Assembly (NCBI RefSeq): GCF_003952365.1
Contig: NZ_CP034443.1
Span: 3,713,001 to 3,777,000, forward strand
From: Mesorhizobium sp. M9A.F.Ca.ET.002.03.1.2
GTDB taxonomy: Bacteria; Pseudomonadota; Alphaproteobacteria; Rhizobiales; Rhizobiaceae
Direction of reading: 5' to 3'
Length of the DNA stretch: 64,000 nt
Shown here: positions 27,143 to 38,490 of the stretch, piece after piece
Layout: every line of letters begins with the position of its first letter
How positions within the stretch are numbered: the first letter of the stretch is position 1
Notes under the pieces: model-generated
Told to the model about the DNA's origin: nothing
The model's input: only the letters and a program-made list of their open reading frames with translations
Databases searched by the model: none
Made by a program: the position numbers and the translations under genes

Positions 27143-27394
27143 CGGGCTTTCCTCAACCAGACTTGCTGCCAAGATAGGCTTCCTGTTCGTCACAGCAACG
27201 CCCGCCATCGTTTCCAGTGGCGGGTGCCCAACGGCGAGCGGAGGTGATTTGGGCGTTGCGTCTTTGTAGCTATTGCCGATCCCGACATCGACCAGCCGGT
27301 CGCCCGCACAAGCTTTCAAGGGGCGGCCATATGTCGGCGGTCACTGCGCTTTTTGCTCTTGCGGCTGCGTGGGAGCTCGAAAAAGCCTAGCGCG

Positions 27395-27436
27395 TATATC
27401 CATGATTAGCTATATTGATATCCAAAGGAGATATCC
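27395..27436 (+). promoter_or_regulatory. Repeated ATATCC elements before vapBC
   Basis: Three copies of ATATCC (at 27396, 27418 and 27431; the last two as GATATCC) lie in an A+T-rich stretch just before the antitoxin start and its ribosome site AAAGGAG. VapB-type antitoxins bind repeated sites of this sort with the toxin to autoregulate. The operator role is inferred. Confidence 0.4.
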
Positions 27437-27438
27437 AT

Positions 27439-27684
27439 ATGGCTCTTTTCATTCGGGATGCCGAAGTCGATGCGCTGGCGGAAGAGGTCCGAAAGCTCAC
27501 CAAAGCGAAAACCAAGACCGAAGCGGTGCGGCAGGCGCTGCGAACGCAGCTCGCGCAAGCGCGGCGGATGCTCCCCGTTAACGAGCGCCTGGCCCGTTCC
27601 AAGGCGCTGGCCGATGCCATGGGCCTGAGCAATCCCGCCTTCGATATGAAGGCCTATACCGACGAGATGTGGGGCGAGGCCTGA
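27439..27684 (+). CDS. vapB: VapB-type antitoxin (PSK family)
   Basis: An 81-residue antitoxin. The N-terminal half (MALFIRDAEVDALAEEVRKL, KTKTEAVRQALR) fits the ribbon-helix-helix DNA-binding fold of the Rv0623/PSK-type VapB family, and the C-terminal tail should wrap the VapC active site. ATG at 27439 follows AAAGGAGAT closely; the frame to 27415 lacks its own ribosome site. The stop overlaps the toxin start by one base (TGATG), typical for such modules. Confidence 0.9.
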   Translation: MALFIRDAEVDALAEEVRKLTKAKTKTEAVRQALRTQLAQARRMLPVNERLARSKALADAMGLSNPAFDMKAYTDEMWGEA

Positions 27685-28112
27685 TGTTCCTCGATGCATC
27701 CGTTATCGTCGCGATCCTCGGCCGTGAGCCCGGATTCGAGGAAATAGAAAAGCGGTTGTCAGTGTCCGACGTTGCGTTTTTCGTTTCGCCTCTGGTGAAG
27801 TTCGAGGCATCGGTGGCCCTGGCGCGGCAAAAGGCATCCGTGGCCGCACCGAACACCAAGCCGTCGCCGGCCCTGTTGCAGCAAGCAGAACTTGCGGTGG
27901 AGGCGTTCGTTGATGACCTCAGTGTTCAAGAGGTTCCGATCTCGCCGGAGATCGGGAAGCGAGCGATCAACGCCAGTGTGGCCTATGGAAAAGCCGTTGG
28001 GCATGTCGCTGATCTCAACTTCGGCGACTGTTTCGCCTACGCGTGTGCCAAGGTGCTGGGCGTGACACTTCTCTACAAGGGTAATGATTTCGCCCACACC
28101 GATCTCGCATAG
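27684..28112 (+). CDS. vapC: VapC-type PIN-domain ribonuclease toxin
   Basis: A 142-residue PIN-domain protein. The acidic metal-binding residues are visible: Asp4 in MFLDASVIVAIL, Glu in VKFEASVAL, and Asp in LNFGDCFAYACAK, with a final GNDFAHTDL. VapC toxins cleave specific RNAs, often initiator tRNA, in the cytoplasm. Start and stop overlap with the antitoxin support co-translation. The target RNA cannot be predicted. Confidence 0.92.
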   Translation: MFLDASVIVAILGREPGFEEIEKRLSVSDVAFFVSPLVKFEASVALARQKASVAAPNTKPSPALLQQAELAVEAFVDDLSVQEVPISPEIGKRAINASVAYGKAVGHVADLNFGDCFAYACAKVLGVTLLYKGNDFAHTDLA

Positions 28113-28189
28113 CGTGGCTAACCGACGACCTGCTGCTAAATGTTGAGACTGAACGGCGTTATTGGGGCCATTCCAATCTCCAGGAGTCC

Positions 28190-28951
28190 TCAATCCCGAG
28201 GAACCGATTTCCGAAGCTTCTCGAAAACCAACAGCTTGCCTCTGCGCACGCCTTCTTCAAGCAGGCTTCCGTTTGCCAGATGCGCGGCAATGGCGCTGGC
28301 CAGCGCGCAACCCGTCCCACGCATCGATCCGGCAAGACGCGGCGCATCGAAGCGGATGGGCTGTTGACCTGAGCGCAGCAAGATGTCCGGGGATCGACGT
28401 CCCGCGGCGTGGCCGCCCTTGATCAGCAGGGCCTGTAACCCGGCGAGCAATTTTCGACCTTGTTGCAATGCGCCGTCCTCGTCCATGGCCAGTTCCGAGC
28501 CGGCAAGGATGGCCAGTTCGATGAGGTTGGGTGTGACGAGGCGACAAAGCGGGATGAGTTCATGCTTCAGGACGCCGATGGCGCCCGTTTCCAGAAGCGG
28601 ACTGCCCGAAGAAGAGGCCAGCACCGGGTCGACGACTGCCGGTATCCGCGGGTTTTCGCGCAGCACATCCGCGACGGCGACGATGATTTGCTCCGTTGCG
28701 AGCATGCCGATTTTGATCGCCCCTACCTCGTTGGCTTGCAGCGCGGCGCGCATCTGATCGACCACCAGATCGGGTTGCAAATTGTGGATTTCCGCGACGG
28801 CGTCATGCGTCTGCACCGTCACGGCGGTAACGGCAAGGCACGTGCGCATGCCGAGGGCCGAGATCGTCTCGATGTCGCGGGCTATGCCGGCGCCGCCGCT
28901 GGAGTCCGATCCGCCGACGACAAGCACATGCGGTTCGCGCCTCATCGCCAT
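28190..28951 (-). CDS. thiD: Hydroxymethylpyrimidine (phosphate) kinase
   Basis: ThiD phosphorylates hydroxymethylpyrimidine twice for thiamine synthesis. The 253-residue ribokinase-fold protein has the start VLVVGGSDSSGGAGIARDIE, the middle block IKIGMLATEQI and VVDPVLASSSGSPLL, and the anion-hole region GTGCALASAIAA near the end. ATG at 28951 overlaps the thiE stop by ten bases. It is the last gene of the thi operon, so its expression should also depend on the riboswitch upstream of thiC. Confidence 0.92.
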   Translation of the reverse strand: MAMRREPHVLVVGGSDSSGGAGIARDIETISALGMRTCLAVTAVTVQTHDAVAEIHNLQPDLVVDQMRAALQANEVGAIKIGMLATEQIIVAVADVLRENPRIPAVVDPVLASSSGSPLLETGAIGVLKHELIPLCRLVTPNLIELAILAGSELAMDEDGALQQGRKLLAGLQALLIKGGHAAGRRSPDILLRSGQQPIRFDAPRLAGSMRGTGCALASAIAAHLANGSLLEEGVRRGKLLVFEKLRKSVPRD

Positions 28952-29547
28952 CGGTCCGTTTTTTCGGTCCACTCGCGCGTTCGCGCTTCCGGGTCGGCAT
29001 TCAATGTAATGTCGGTCACGACCGCGGCGCTGTCCGCACCGGCACCGAAGACACCCTCGAGCCGGTCGGGGTTGAGACCGCCAATCGCGACCAGAGGCGT
29101 CGGCGCGATCCGGCGCTTCCATTCGCCAATCCGTTCGAGCCCCTGCGGCGCCCAGTTCATCTGCTTCAGGATGGTCGGATAGATTGGGCCGAGCGCGATA
29201 TAGTCAGGTCTGGCGGCTAGGGCTGTCTCGAGTTCGCGATGGTCGTGCGTGCTGAGGCCGAGACGGAGGCCCGCAGCCCTTATCCGGGTGAGGTCCGCCG
29301 CTTGCAGATCTTCCTGCCCGAGATGAATGAAATCGCAGCGCTCCTCGATCGCCAGCCGCCAGAAGTCATTGATGATGAGCTGGCATTTGTAACGGGCGCA
29401 CAAGGCCTTCGCCTTGCGGATCTCGGCGCGCAGCGCAGTCTCGTCCAGGTTCTTGACGCGAAGCTGCACCAGCCTGACGCCGAGCGGCGCCAGCCTTTCA
29501 ATCCAGGCGGCGCTGTCGACGATCAGATAAAAAGGATCGAGTTTCAT
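28942..29547 (-). CDS. thiE: Thiamine-phosphate synthase
   Basis: ThiE joins the pyrimidine and thiazole phosphates to thiamine phosphate. The 201-residue TIM-barrel shows [37 protein letters not shown] and the phosphate-binding end [13 protein letters not shown]. The ATG at 29547 shares ATGA with the thiG stop. In-operon position and length are typical for the rhizobial thiCOSGE arrangement. Confidence 0.93.
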   Translation of the reverse strand: MKLDPFYLIVDSAAWIERLAPLGVRLVQLRVKNLDETALRAEIRKAKALCARYKCQLIINDFWRLAIEERCDFIHLGQEDLQAADLTRIRAAGLRLGLSTHDHRELETALAARPDYIALGPIYPTILKQMNWAPQGLERIGEWKRRIAPTPLVAIGGLNPDRLEGVFGAGADSAAVVTDITLNADPEARTREWTEKTDRWR

Positions 29548-30317
29548 TGAAAGACAGCGCGGCCAATTGTCGGCGTCGATGGGACGGCGACGTCGCGCGG
29601 CTCGAGCAGGCCCGAGCAATAGGCCTCACGGCCGGCATCGACTGCTTTGCCGAACGCGCGCGCCATGCCGACCGGATCGGCGGCCTTGGCCACCGCCGTG
29701 TTGAGGAGCACCGCGTCGAAGCCGAGCTCCATTACGAGTGCCGCGTGAGATGGGCGGCCGAGGCCCGCATCCACGATCAGCGGAACATTCGGGAAATGGC
29801 CGCGCATCGAGCGGAGCGCGGTGATATTTACCGGTCCGAGCGCAGAACCGATCGGCGCGCACCAGGGCATGAGCACCCTGCATCCGGCTTCCAGCAGCCG
29901 CTCGGCGACGACGAGATCATCCGTGGTATACGGGAATACGGCAAAACCGTCTTCGCACAGGATTCGCGCGGCCTCGACCAAGCCGAAGACGTCAGGCTGC
30001 AGCGTGTCATGATTGCCGATCACCTCGAGCTTGATCCAGCTCGTGCCGAAGATCTCGCGCGCCATCTTCGCGGTGGTGACGGCTTCCTTGACGGAGTGAC
30101 AACCGGCGGTGTTGGGCAAGACGTGCAGCCGCAGCGATTGGATGAGCGACCAGAATTTCTCTCCACCCCTGCCGCCTGCCATTTCGCGGCGCAACGACAC
30201 GGTCACCGCGGATGCGCGGGATGCCTTGATCGCATCGGCAAGAATGGCGGGCGAGGGATACTGTGCGGTGCCGAGAAGCAGGCGAGACGCAAGCTTGGTT
30301 CCATAAAGCTCGAGCAC
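29544..30317 (-). CDS. thiG: Thiazole synthase
   Basis: ThiG forms the thiazole ring from deoxyxylulose phosphate, dehydroglycine and ThiS thiocarboxylate. The 257-residue product starts at a GTG and carries [14 protein letters not shown], the Schiff-base lysine region [10 protein letters not shown], and [23 protein letters not shown] at 30317 lies 5 bases after the thiS stop. Gene order thiS-thiG matches their partnership. Confidence 0.94.
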   Translation of the reverse strand: MLELYGTKLASRLLLGTAQYPSPAILADAIKASRASAVTVSLRREMAGGRGGEKFWSLIQSLRLHVLPNTAGCHSVKEAVTTAKMAREIFGTSWIKLEVIGNHDTLQPDVFGLVEAARILCEDGFAVFPYTTDDLVVAERLLEAGCRVLMPWCAPIGSALGPVNITALRSMRGHFPNVPLIVDAGLGRPSHAALVMELGFDAVLLNTAVAKAADPVGMARAFGKAVDAGREAYCSGLLEPRDVAVPSTPTIGRAVFQ

Positions 30318-30487
30318 GTTACTAGCCCCCTTGCATGGGTGAGAGAATTTCGATCCGGTCGCCGTCCTTCAACTGGAACCGTGCTCGCTCCATCGCATGC
30401 ACCAGGTCGCTGTTCACGGCCGTTGCAAGCCAATTGCCCTCGTAGTCGAGCGCGGCGAGAAGTTCCGCCAGGGTGGCGGCGGCGATC

Positions 30488-33330
<2,843 letters not shown>

Positions 33331-33428
33331 TCATGCATTGGAGACCCAGTTCTGTGCCGGAAGGATGAAAAGACGCTTTGGCCTGCCTGCTTACAGGTTT
33401 TCGGGCATGAACTCCCGCAAAGCGCTTG

Positions 33429-33525
33429 CACCGTCCCTACGCCAGTATGAACTGGATCAGGTTCAACGGGTCACTGCGCCGCAAAAGCCAGCAGTATCTC
33501 AGCCCCTTGCCGGGACTCCCCTGGT
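33429..33525 (-). promoter_or_regulatory. TPP riboswitch (thi box) upstream of thiC
   Basis: On the reverse strand the leader reads GGGGAGTCCC, then GGGGCTGAGA, GACCCGTTGAACCTGATC, a CAGTT..AACTG-like arm, and GCGTAGGGACGGTG. These are the conserved P2-P5 elements of the thiamine pyrophosphate aptamer in the correct order. It should repress thiC operon expression when TPP is abundant, in alphaproteobacteria usually by hiding the ribosome site. Confidence 0.95.
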
Positions 33526-33876
33526 GAATGCACCAAGTTGAGCGGGCAATCGCCATCTTGTCAAGGGCATTCGGCCTGCCACCGGCGGGATAGCCGTCTC
33601 GTGCAGCCACGAGCGTGAGGCCTGATTCTCGCATAGGCCGGGACCACGATTCAGCCTTGAGTTTTTCGCTTCCTGCAATTAGCTAAATGCTACCAGGCCG
33701 GGCCCCTCTGGCAGTCCAACAGGACTGTGATGTCGGACTGGAATTCCAATCCGGGTGGCCTGGCTTTGAGATTTCTTCAGCTGTAGCGGCATTTCTCTTG
33801 TCATACGCGGTGTCCGCGTTGCTCTACGGTCATGCTCGCAAGCCGGGTCACCCCTAGCTGAACGCAAGGGTGCCCT
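33526..33876. other. Divergent region between thi operon and terC
   Basis: This should hold the thiC promoter (reverse) and the terC promoter (forward). The leader of terC was examined for a yybP-ykoY manganese riboswitch and none of its conserved blocks was found. A short CGCGG..CCGCG hairpin lies near 33808-33821. Nothing else stands out. Confidence 0.45.
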
Positions 33877-34533
33877 ATGACAGAATTTTTCAGTCCCGAA
33901 GCAATGACCGCTCTCTTGCAGGTCATCATGATCGACCTGGTGCTGGCCGGCGACAACGCCATCGTTATCGGCCTTGCCGCGGCCGGGCTCCCCAAGGAGC
34001 AGCGCAGAAAGGCGATCTTCGTTGGTATAGTCGCGGCGGCCGTTCTGCGTATCGGCTTTGCGGCTGCGACAACCCAGCTCCTGCAGATCGTCGGCCTACT
34101 GCTGGCCGGCGGCGTGTTGCTGTTGTGGGTGTGCTGGAAGATGTGGCGCGAACTCCGGCAGAACCATGGGCAGGAAGCACAAGCGATCGAAGCGCTTTCG
34201 GAAAGTGACGTCGACTACGACGGCATGGTGGCCGGCAAAGCTCCACGCAAGACTCTCGCGCAAGCAACCTGGCAGATCGTCATCGCCGACGTCTCCATGT
34301 CGCTCGACAATGTTCTGGCGGTAGCTGGTGCCGCGCGCGAGCACCCGAACGTGTTGATCTTCGGCCTTGTCCTCTCCGTCGCGCTGATGGGCGTTGCCGC
34401 AAGCTTCATTGCCAACCTGCTTCAGAAGTACCGTTGGATTGCCTATGTCGGGCTGGTGATCATCCTCTACGTAGCTGGCGAGATGATCTATCGCGGTGTG
34501 CTTGAACTTCTGCCTCACGTCGCAGGTTCTTAA
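33877..34533 (+). CDS. TerC/YjbE-family membrane protein
   Basis: A 218-residue protein with about seven membrane segments and both TerC-family charged motifs: DLVLAGDNAIVIGLAAAG near residue 20 and IVIADVSMSLDNVLAVAGAA near 140. Members are linked to manganese efflux (MeeY/MeeF type) and metal loading of exported enzymes. AAGGGTG precedes the ATG. It stands alone and is followed by a strong hairpin. The manganese role is inferred from the family only. Confidence 0.88.
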   Translation: MTEFFSPEAMTALLQVIMIDLVLAGDNAIVIGLAAAGLPKEQRRKAIFVGIVAAAVLRIGFAAATTQLLQIVGLLLAGGVLLLWVCWKMWRELRQNHGQEAQAIEALSESDVDYDGMVAGKAPRKTLAQATWQIVIADVSMSLDNVLAVAGAAREHPNVLIFGLVLSVALMGVAASFIANLLQKYRWIAYVGLVIILYVAGEMIYRGVLELLPHVAGS

Positions 34534-34548
34534 GACGCAAAAGGCAGG

Positions 34549-34576
34549 CAGGCCGGAACAGCGTCGTTCCGGCCTG
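34549..34576. terminator. Strong hairpin between terC and the M50 protease gene
   Basis: CAGGCCGGAAC and GTTCCGGCCTG form a perfect 11-bp stem with a 6-base loop between two convergent genes. There is no long T-run, but position and stability suggest a terminator or 3'-end barrier acting in both directions. Confidence 0.75.
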
Positions 34577-34625
34577 TGCTCGACTTCCAGCTCTGTGCCG
34601 ACGACAGGGCGCATCGCCCTCGTGC

Positions 34626-35765
34626 TCAGATCCGTGTGAGTCGCGGCTTGCCTCCACGCAAACGGCCAAAACGGAAGGCATCTGAAACGGCTGAACGGAC
34701 CATAAGCATCTCGCCTATGGTTTCGTGTGTCATGAGCCCGACCAGCCGTTCGGAATTGTCCACGACGGCAACAGCAGGCACGTCTGACTGCTGCATGAGC
34801 CGCAGGCTCTCCTCGAGGCTTTTGCGGTAATGTATCCTCGGGATATCGTTGCGCATTGCGCTCGTAACCGGTGCAGCGGGTCCCTTTTCCTTCAATGTCC
34901 GGATCATGTCGTCGCGTGTCACCAATCCCTGGAGGTGGCCAGCGGAGTCGATGACAGGGAATTCGTGCTGCGTGGTGGCGAGCAGCATCTCGATCGCCTC
35001 GTCGAGCGTCGCCGACCGTTCCAGCCGGGCGAACTCGGTGATCATCACGTCCCCGACCAGGACGCTTGTGGCTACGTCCCGGATCTGGGCGTTCTGCGCT
35101 TCCGCTGCCGCGGCGAGATAGACGAAGATGCCGATGAAGATGAGCAGCGGGTTGTAGAACAGCCCAAGGAAACCGAAGACGAAGGCCATTCCTTGCCCGA
35201 TCGTGGCGGCGATCTGGGTCGCGCGCGACCAGGAAAGGCGGGCGGCGAGGGCGGCGCGCAGGATACGGCCGCCATCCATTGGGAAGGCCGGGATCATGTT
35301 GAAAAGCACCAAGAAGACATTGACCCCTGCAAGCCTGGCGAGAAAATTCGTACGCGGATCCTCGATCCCGGCCATCTGTTCGACACCCGCCGACCCGCCG
35401 AGCAAGGCGAAGATCAGCGCGGCGATCGCGACATTGACCAGCGGCCCCGCGACCGCGATCACGAACTCCTGCCCCGGCTCTTCCGGCATGCGTTCGAGCC
35501 TGGCCACGCCGCCGATCGGCAAAAGAGTAATGTCCGGTGTGCTGATGCCGAAGTACCGCGCCGCGGCGATGTGGCCGAACTCATGCAGGACCACGCAGGC
35601 AAAGACGGCAATGATGAAGGCAACGCCTTCCCAGGCCGCTGGCGCGCCGCCGATCCGATAGTGCATTAGCCAAATCCAGACGAGCAGAAGCAGGAAGGTG
35701 AAGTGAACGCGCACGGTCGTGCCTGCGATCGTCCCGAGGTTCAGCGACCAACCCAATCTATCCAC
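34626..35765 (-). CDS. Site-2 protease family (M50) membrane metalloprotease with two CBS domains
   Basis: A 379-residue intramembrane zinc protease: HEFGH near residue 62 is the metal site and FPMDGGRILRA near 165 supplies the third ligand. About six membrane segments come first, then two CBS domains (VTRDDMIRTL and VGLMTHETIGEMLM mark their ends), which bind adenosyl ligands. Family members cut membrane-bound regulators or process sporulation or stress factors. It lies in a run of stress-type genes on the same strand. The substrate is unknown. Confidence 0.9.
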   Translation of the reverse strand: MDRLGWSLNLGTIAGTTVRVHFTFLLLLVWIWLMHYRIGGAPAAWEGVAFIIAVFACVVLHEFGHIAAARYFGISTPDITLLPIGGVARLERMPEEPGQEFVIAVAGPLVNVAIAALIFALLGGSAGVEQMAGIEDPRTNFLARLAGVNVFLVLFNMIPAFPMDGGRILRAALAARLSWSRATQIAATIGQGMAFVFGFLGLFYNPLLIFIGIFVYLAAAAEAQNAQIRDVATSVLVGDVMITEFARLERSATLDEAIEMLLATTQHEFPVIDSAGHLQGLVTRDDMIRTLKEKGPAAPVTSAMRNDIPRIHYRKSLEESLRLMQQSDVPAVAVVDNSERLVGLMTHETIGEMLMVRSAVSDAFRFGRLRGGKPRLTRI

Positions 35766-35992
35766 TCCGAAAGGCCGCCTTTATCATAGGCCTTGGCGGG
35801 ACGCTTGCAATCGTCGGAGAACATCTGAGCTCATGCTTATCGTCTGCAACCGCGGGCCACCCCGGCTGCGAGATGCCGCTGGGGCACGCATGGCGCGCCC
35901 GGGTGACGAGCTTTTCCGGCGGAGCGCCAGTGTTGGCCGACGCTCCGCCGGACAAAATATGTCGACCTGGCGCTAATGCATCACGGCGTCAG

Positions 35993-36430
35993 TCAGTGAG
36001 CGGTTTGCGAATGCTCGCCGCCCGGCTTCGAGATGCCGCTTAAAGCCTCTCCCGCTTCTGCCGCTTCGCCATTCGTCGCGAGATCACCAAGCGAGATGAT
36101 GCCTACGAGCCTCTTGTCGCGGTTCAAAACCGGTAGCCGACGCACCCGCAGGTCGCCCATGTTCTCGAGCACATGCTCGACGTCTTCGTCTTCGAAGCAG
36201 TATTTGACCTCCGAGCTCATGACATCACGCACCTTGGTGTCAGGCCCCTTACCCGATGCTACGCCGCGGATCGCGATATCACGATCGGTGATCATCCCGA
36301 TCAGCCGGTCGTTGTCGCCCACGGGCATCGCCCCAGCGTCGAGCCTGCCCATCATCTGCGCTATTTCGCCAATGGACTGTTCGGGGTTCGCGATCTGGAC
36401 ATTCCTCGTCATGCAGTTGCCGACTTTCAT
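35993..36430 (-). CDS. CBS-domain-pair protein
   Basis: A 145-residue protein made almost wholly of two CBS motifs: VGNCMTRNVQIANPEQSIGE to LIGMITDRDIAIRG, and VRDVMSSEVKYCFEDEDVEH to VGIISLGDLAT. Such proteins sense AMP/ATP/NADH or regulate partners and are often induced by stress. ATG at 36430 has AGGGAG 8 bases upstream. It may work with the CBS-bearing protease gene downstream, from which it is separated by about 230 bases. Confidence 0.88.
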   Translation of the reverse strand: MKVGNCMTRNVQIANPEQSIGEIAQMMGRLDAGAMPVGDNDRLIGMITDRDIAIRGVASGKGPDTKVRDVMSSEVKYCFEDEDVEHVLENMGDLRVRRLPVLNRDKRLVGIISLGDLATNGEAAEAGEALSGISKPGGEHSQTAH

Positions 36431-36610
36431 GGCAATCTCCCTTTGTTTGCGAAGCCCCGTCGCCGATTCGGTGTTCATCGAAGGAACGAACTCTTCGGCG
36501 GTAACGTTCCCTCGAATCTGCGTAGGACAAGCGACATACGCCCCGCGTCAGCGGGTAGAGGCGCTTGAATTCCCACATCGGCCGGTCACGCCGCGGGCGG
36601 CGATCTTCCG

Positions 36611-37030
36611 TCAGTCGGCGAATTCTTCGTCGAGGATCCGCAGGCCGTCTTCATATTTCGATGTCGAGGTGCCAATCTGCCGTGCCTGCCACAGATTGTC
36701 GGCGAGATCCGCGCGCTTGACCGGCAGCGCCAATGGGTTGGCTGCTGCCCTGCGCACGAAAGCGAGGTCGTCCTCGTCTGGCCTGCGTGTCATGGCATCG
36801 ACTGCCGACACGATGGATGGTCCAAACCCAGCCGCCTCGAGCCGATCGCGGTCCCAGTCGTCTCCCTTCTCAAGAACGTCGTGAAGATAGGCAACGGCCT
36901 TCTGGTCGAGCGTTTCGACGGCGTCAACGACCCGGCGGCAATGTTCGATATAGGGCCGTCCGGTCTTGTCGGTCTGCCCGGCATGAGCCTGTTCGGCGAT
37001 TTTTGCCGCGCGGTAAAACATGCTCATCAT
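36611..37030 (-). CDS. HD-domain phosphohydrolase
   Basis: A 139-residue HD protein similar to the hydrolase part of RelA/SpoT: AKIAEQAHAGQTDKTGRPYI followed by EHCRRV, AYLHDVLEKGDDWD (the HD pair), and VKRADLADNL near the end. It could hydrolyse (p)ppGpp or another nucleotide; only the HD part is present, as in small alarmone hydrolases (Mesh1-like). ATG at 37030 follows AAGGA. The next gene upstream (SDR) runs in the same direction 73 bases away. Confidence 0.82.
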   Translation of the reverse strand: MMSMFYRAAKIAEQAHAGQTDKTGRPYIEHCRRVVDAVETLDQKAVAYLHDVLEKGDDWDRDRLEAAGFGPSIVSAVDAMTRRPDEDDLAFVRRAAANPLALPVKRADLADNLWQARQIGTSTSKYEDGLRILDEEFAD

Positions 37031-37103
37031 GTCGATCCTTGCGTTGTCTCCGACGAGATACTTGATTTCAGGCCCGCCACCCGGGTGAGCGGTATTTCTG
37101 CCG

Positions 37104-38075
37104 TCAATAGCCTCCGATAATCGGCAATATCTCGCCGGTGATGTAACTCGAGCAGTGCGGCGACGCGAGGAACACATAGGCGGGTGCGATCTCCTCCGGT
37201 TGCGCCGGCCGTTTCATCGGCGTGTCTGCGCCAAATTTCGAAACGTCGCCGGCTTCCTTGTCCGACGGGTTGAGTGGCGTCCACACTGGACCCGGCGCCA
37301 CGGCGTTCACCCTTATGCCCTTGCTGATCAGGTTGCCCGAAAGCGCGCGCGTAAAGGCATGAATGCCGCCTTTGGTCATTGAATAATCGACAAGTTGCTT
37401 CGAACCCTCGATTCCGGTTACGGAGCCGCTGTTAATGATCGCCGAACCGGGCTTCATATGTGGCACGGCCTCCTGCGCCATGTGGAAATAGCCGTAGAGG
37501 TTGGTCTTCAGCGTGGTGTCGAAATGCTCTTCGGTCAGGTCGCCGAATTCGCTGGAATGAATCTGGAAAGCGGCGTTGTTGACCAGTACGTCGATCCGGC
37601 CGAATTCCTTCACCACCTCAGCCACCGCATTGCGGCAGTGGTCGCGCTCGCTGACGTCGGCCTTGACCAGCATGCAGCGCCGGCCTTCGGCTTCCACTGC
37701 CGCCTTTGTCTTTTCGGCATCCTTGTCCTCGGCCAGATAGACAATCGCCACGTCCGCGCCTTCGCGCGCGTAGAGCACGGCCACTGCCCGGCCAATGCCT
37801 GAATCGCCCCCGGTAATCAGTGCCACTTTGCCGTCGAGCTTTCTCGACCCGATATAGAACGGCGCATCGTAAAGGGGCGCCGGCTCAATCGCCCATTCGT
37901 GCCCCGGCTTCGGCTGGTGCTGTTCGGGAAAGGGCGGCTCGGGATATTTGCGTGCTCCGGCCTGCATGGCGCCTTGCTGCTTGGCGGTGGATTTCGATTT
38001 GTCCTTGGCATCGATCCGACGCTGGATATGGCGTTGCTTTGCAGCTTCGCCGGCAATCTCGGATTTCATCTGCAT
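37104..38075 (-). CDS. Short-chain dehydrogenase/reductase (YghA-like)
   Basis: A 323-residue SDR with an extended N-terminal arm (PPFPEQHQPKPGHEW) typical of the YghA/general-stress group, the NAD(P) motif LITGGDSGIGRAVAV, NNAAF, and the catalytic YSMTK in VDYSMTKGGIHAFTR. It ends ITGEILPIIGGY. ATG at 38075 has AGGAGG six bases upstream. Members are abundant stress proteins with broad aldehyde/ketone reductase activity. The true substrate is unknown. Confidence 0.88.
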   Translation of the reverse strand: MQMKSEIAGEAAKQRHIQRRIDAKDKSKSTAKQQGAMQAGARKYPEPPFPEQHQPKPGHEWAIEPAPLYDAPFYIGSRKLDGKVALITGGDSGIGRAVAVLYAREGADVAIVYLAEDKDAEKTKAAVEAEGRRCMLVKADVSERDHCRNAVAEVVKEFGRIDVLVNNAAFQIHSSEFGDLTEEHFDTTLKTNLYGYFHMAQEAVPHMKPGSAIINSGSVTGIEGSKQLVDYSMTKGGIHAFTRALSGNLISKGIRVNAVAPGPVWTPLNPSDKEAGDVSKFGADTPMKRPAQPEEIAPAYVFLASPHCSSYITGEILPIIGGY

Positions 38076-38490
38076 GGCTGCCTCCTGGGCTTGGAGAATG
38101 AACAACGCATGTCAGGCGAAAAAGTTTACGCCACGGCATCATTCCTTCCCTCAGTCCCGCGATGCATTCGACAAGCGACCGTTGCAGCTGCGACAACGAG
38201 TGACGAGCGCCATCCAGTCTTCGACAAAGCGCCGATGAGAATCGCGCCTCCAATTGGCAGCATGCGCTGAATGTTCTTGATCGCAGCGAACCCAAGACGC
38301 CAGGAAATCGACGGCGCGTACTGCCCAACTGGCAACGAATGACGCGGCCGGACGTTTGGGCACAAGCGGTGTTGAGAACCTGAAGGCGCGCTAGCCAGGC
38401 AGAAGGTATTCCGAGGCCGGTGACCTGAAGATTTCCCGTTTCTCGGCCGTACAGGCGATTTTGACACTGGATCGCGCCAAGGAGAGGAAA
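38076..38490. other. Divergent intergenic region
   Basis: It separates the SDR gene from the Rieske-ferredoxin reductase gene and should hold both promoters. A short reverse frame (38126-38263, MLPIGGAILIGALSKTGWRS) could encode a small membrane peptide, but there is no good ribosome site. A weak TTGAC half-box lies near 38460 with no matching partner half. Confidence 0.4.

Noticed and set aside
33700..33876. Possible yybP-ykoY manganese riboswitch before terC
   Set aside because: Expected because TerC genes often carry it, but its conserved sequence blocks are absent.
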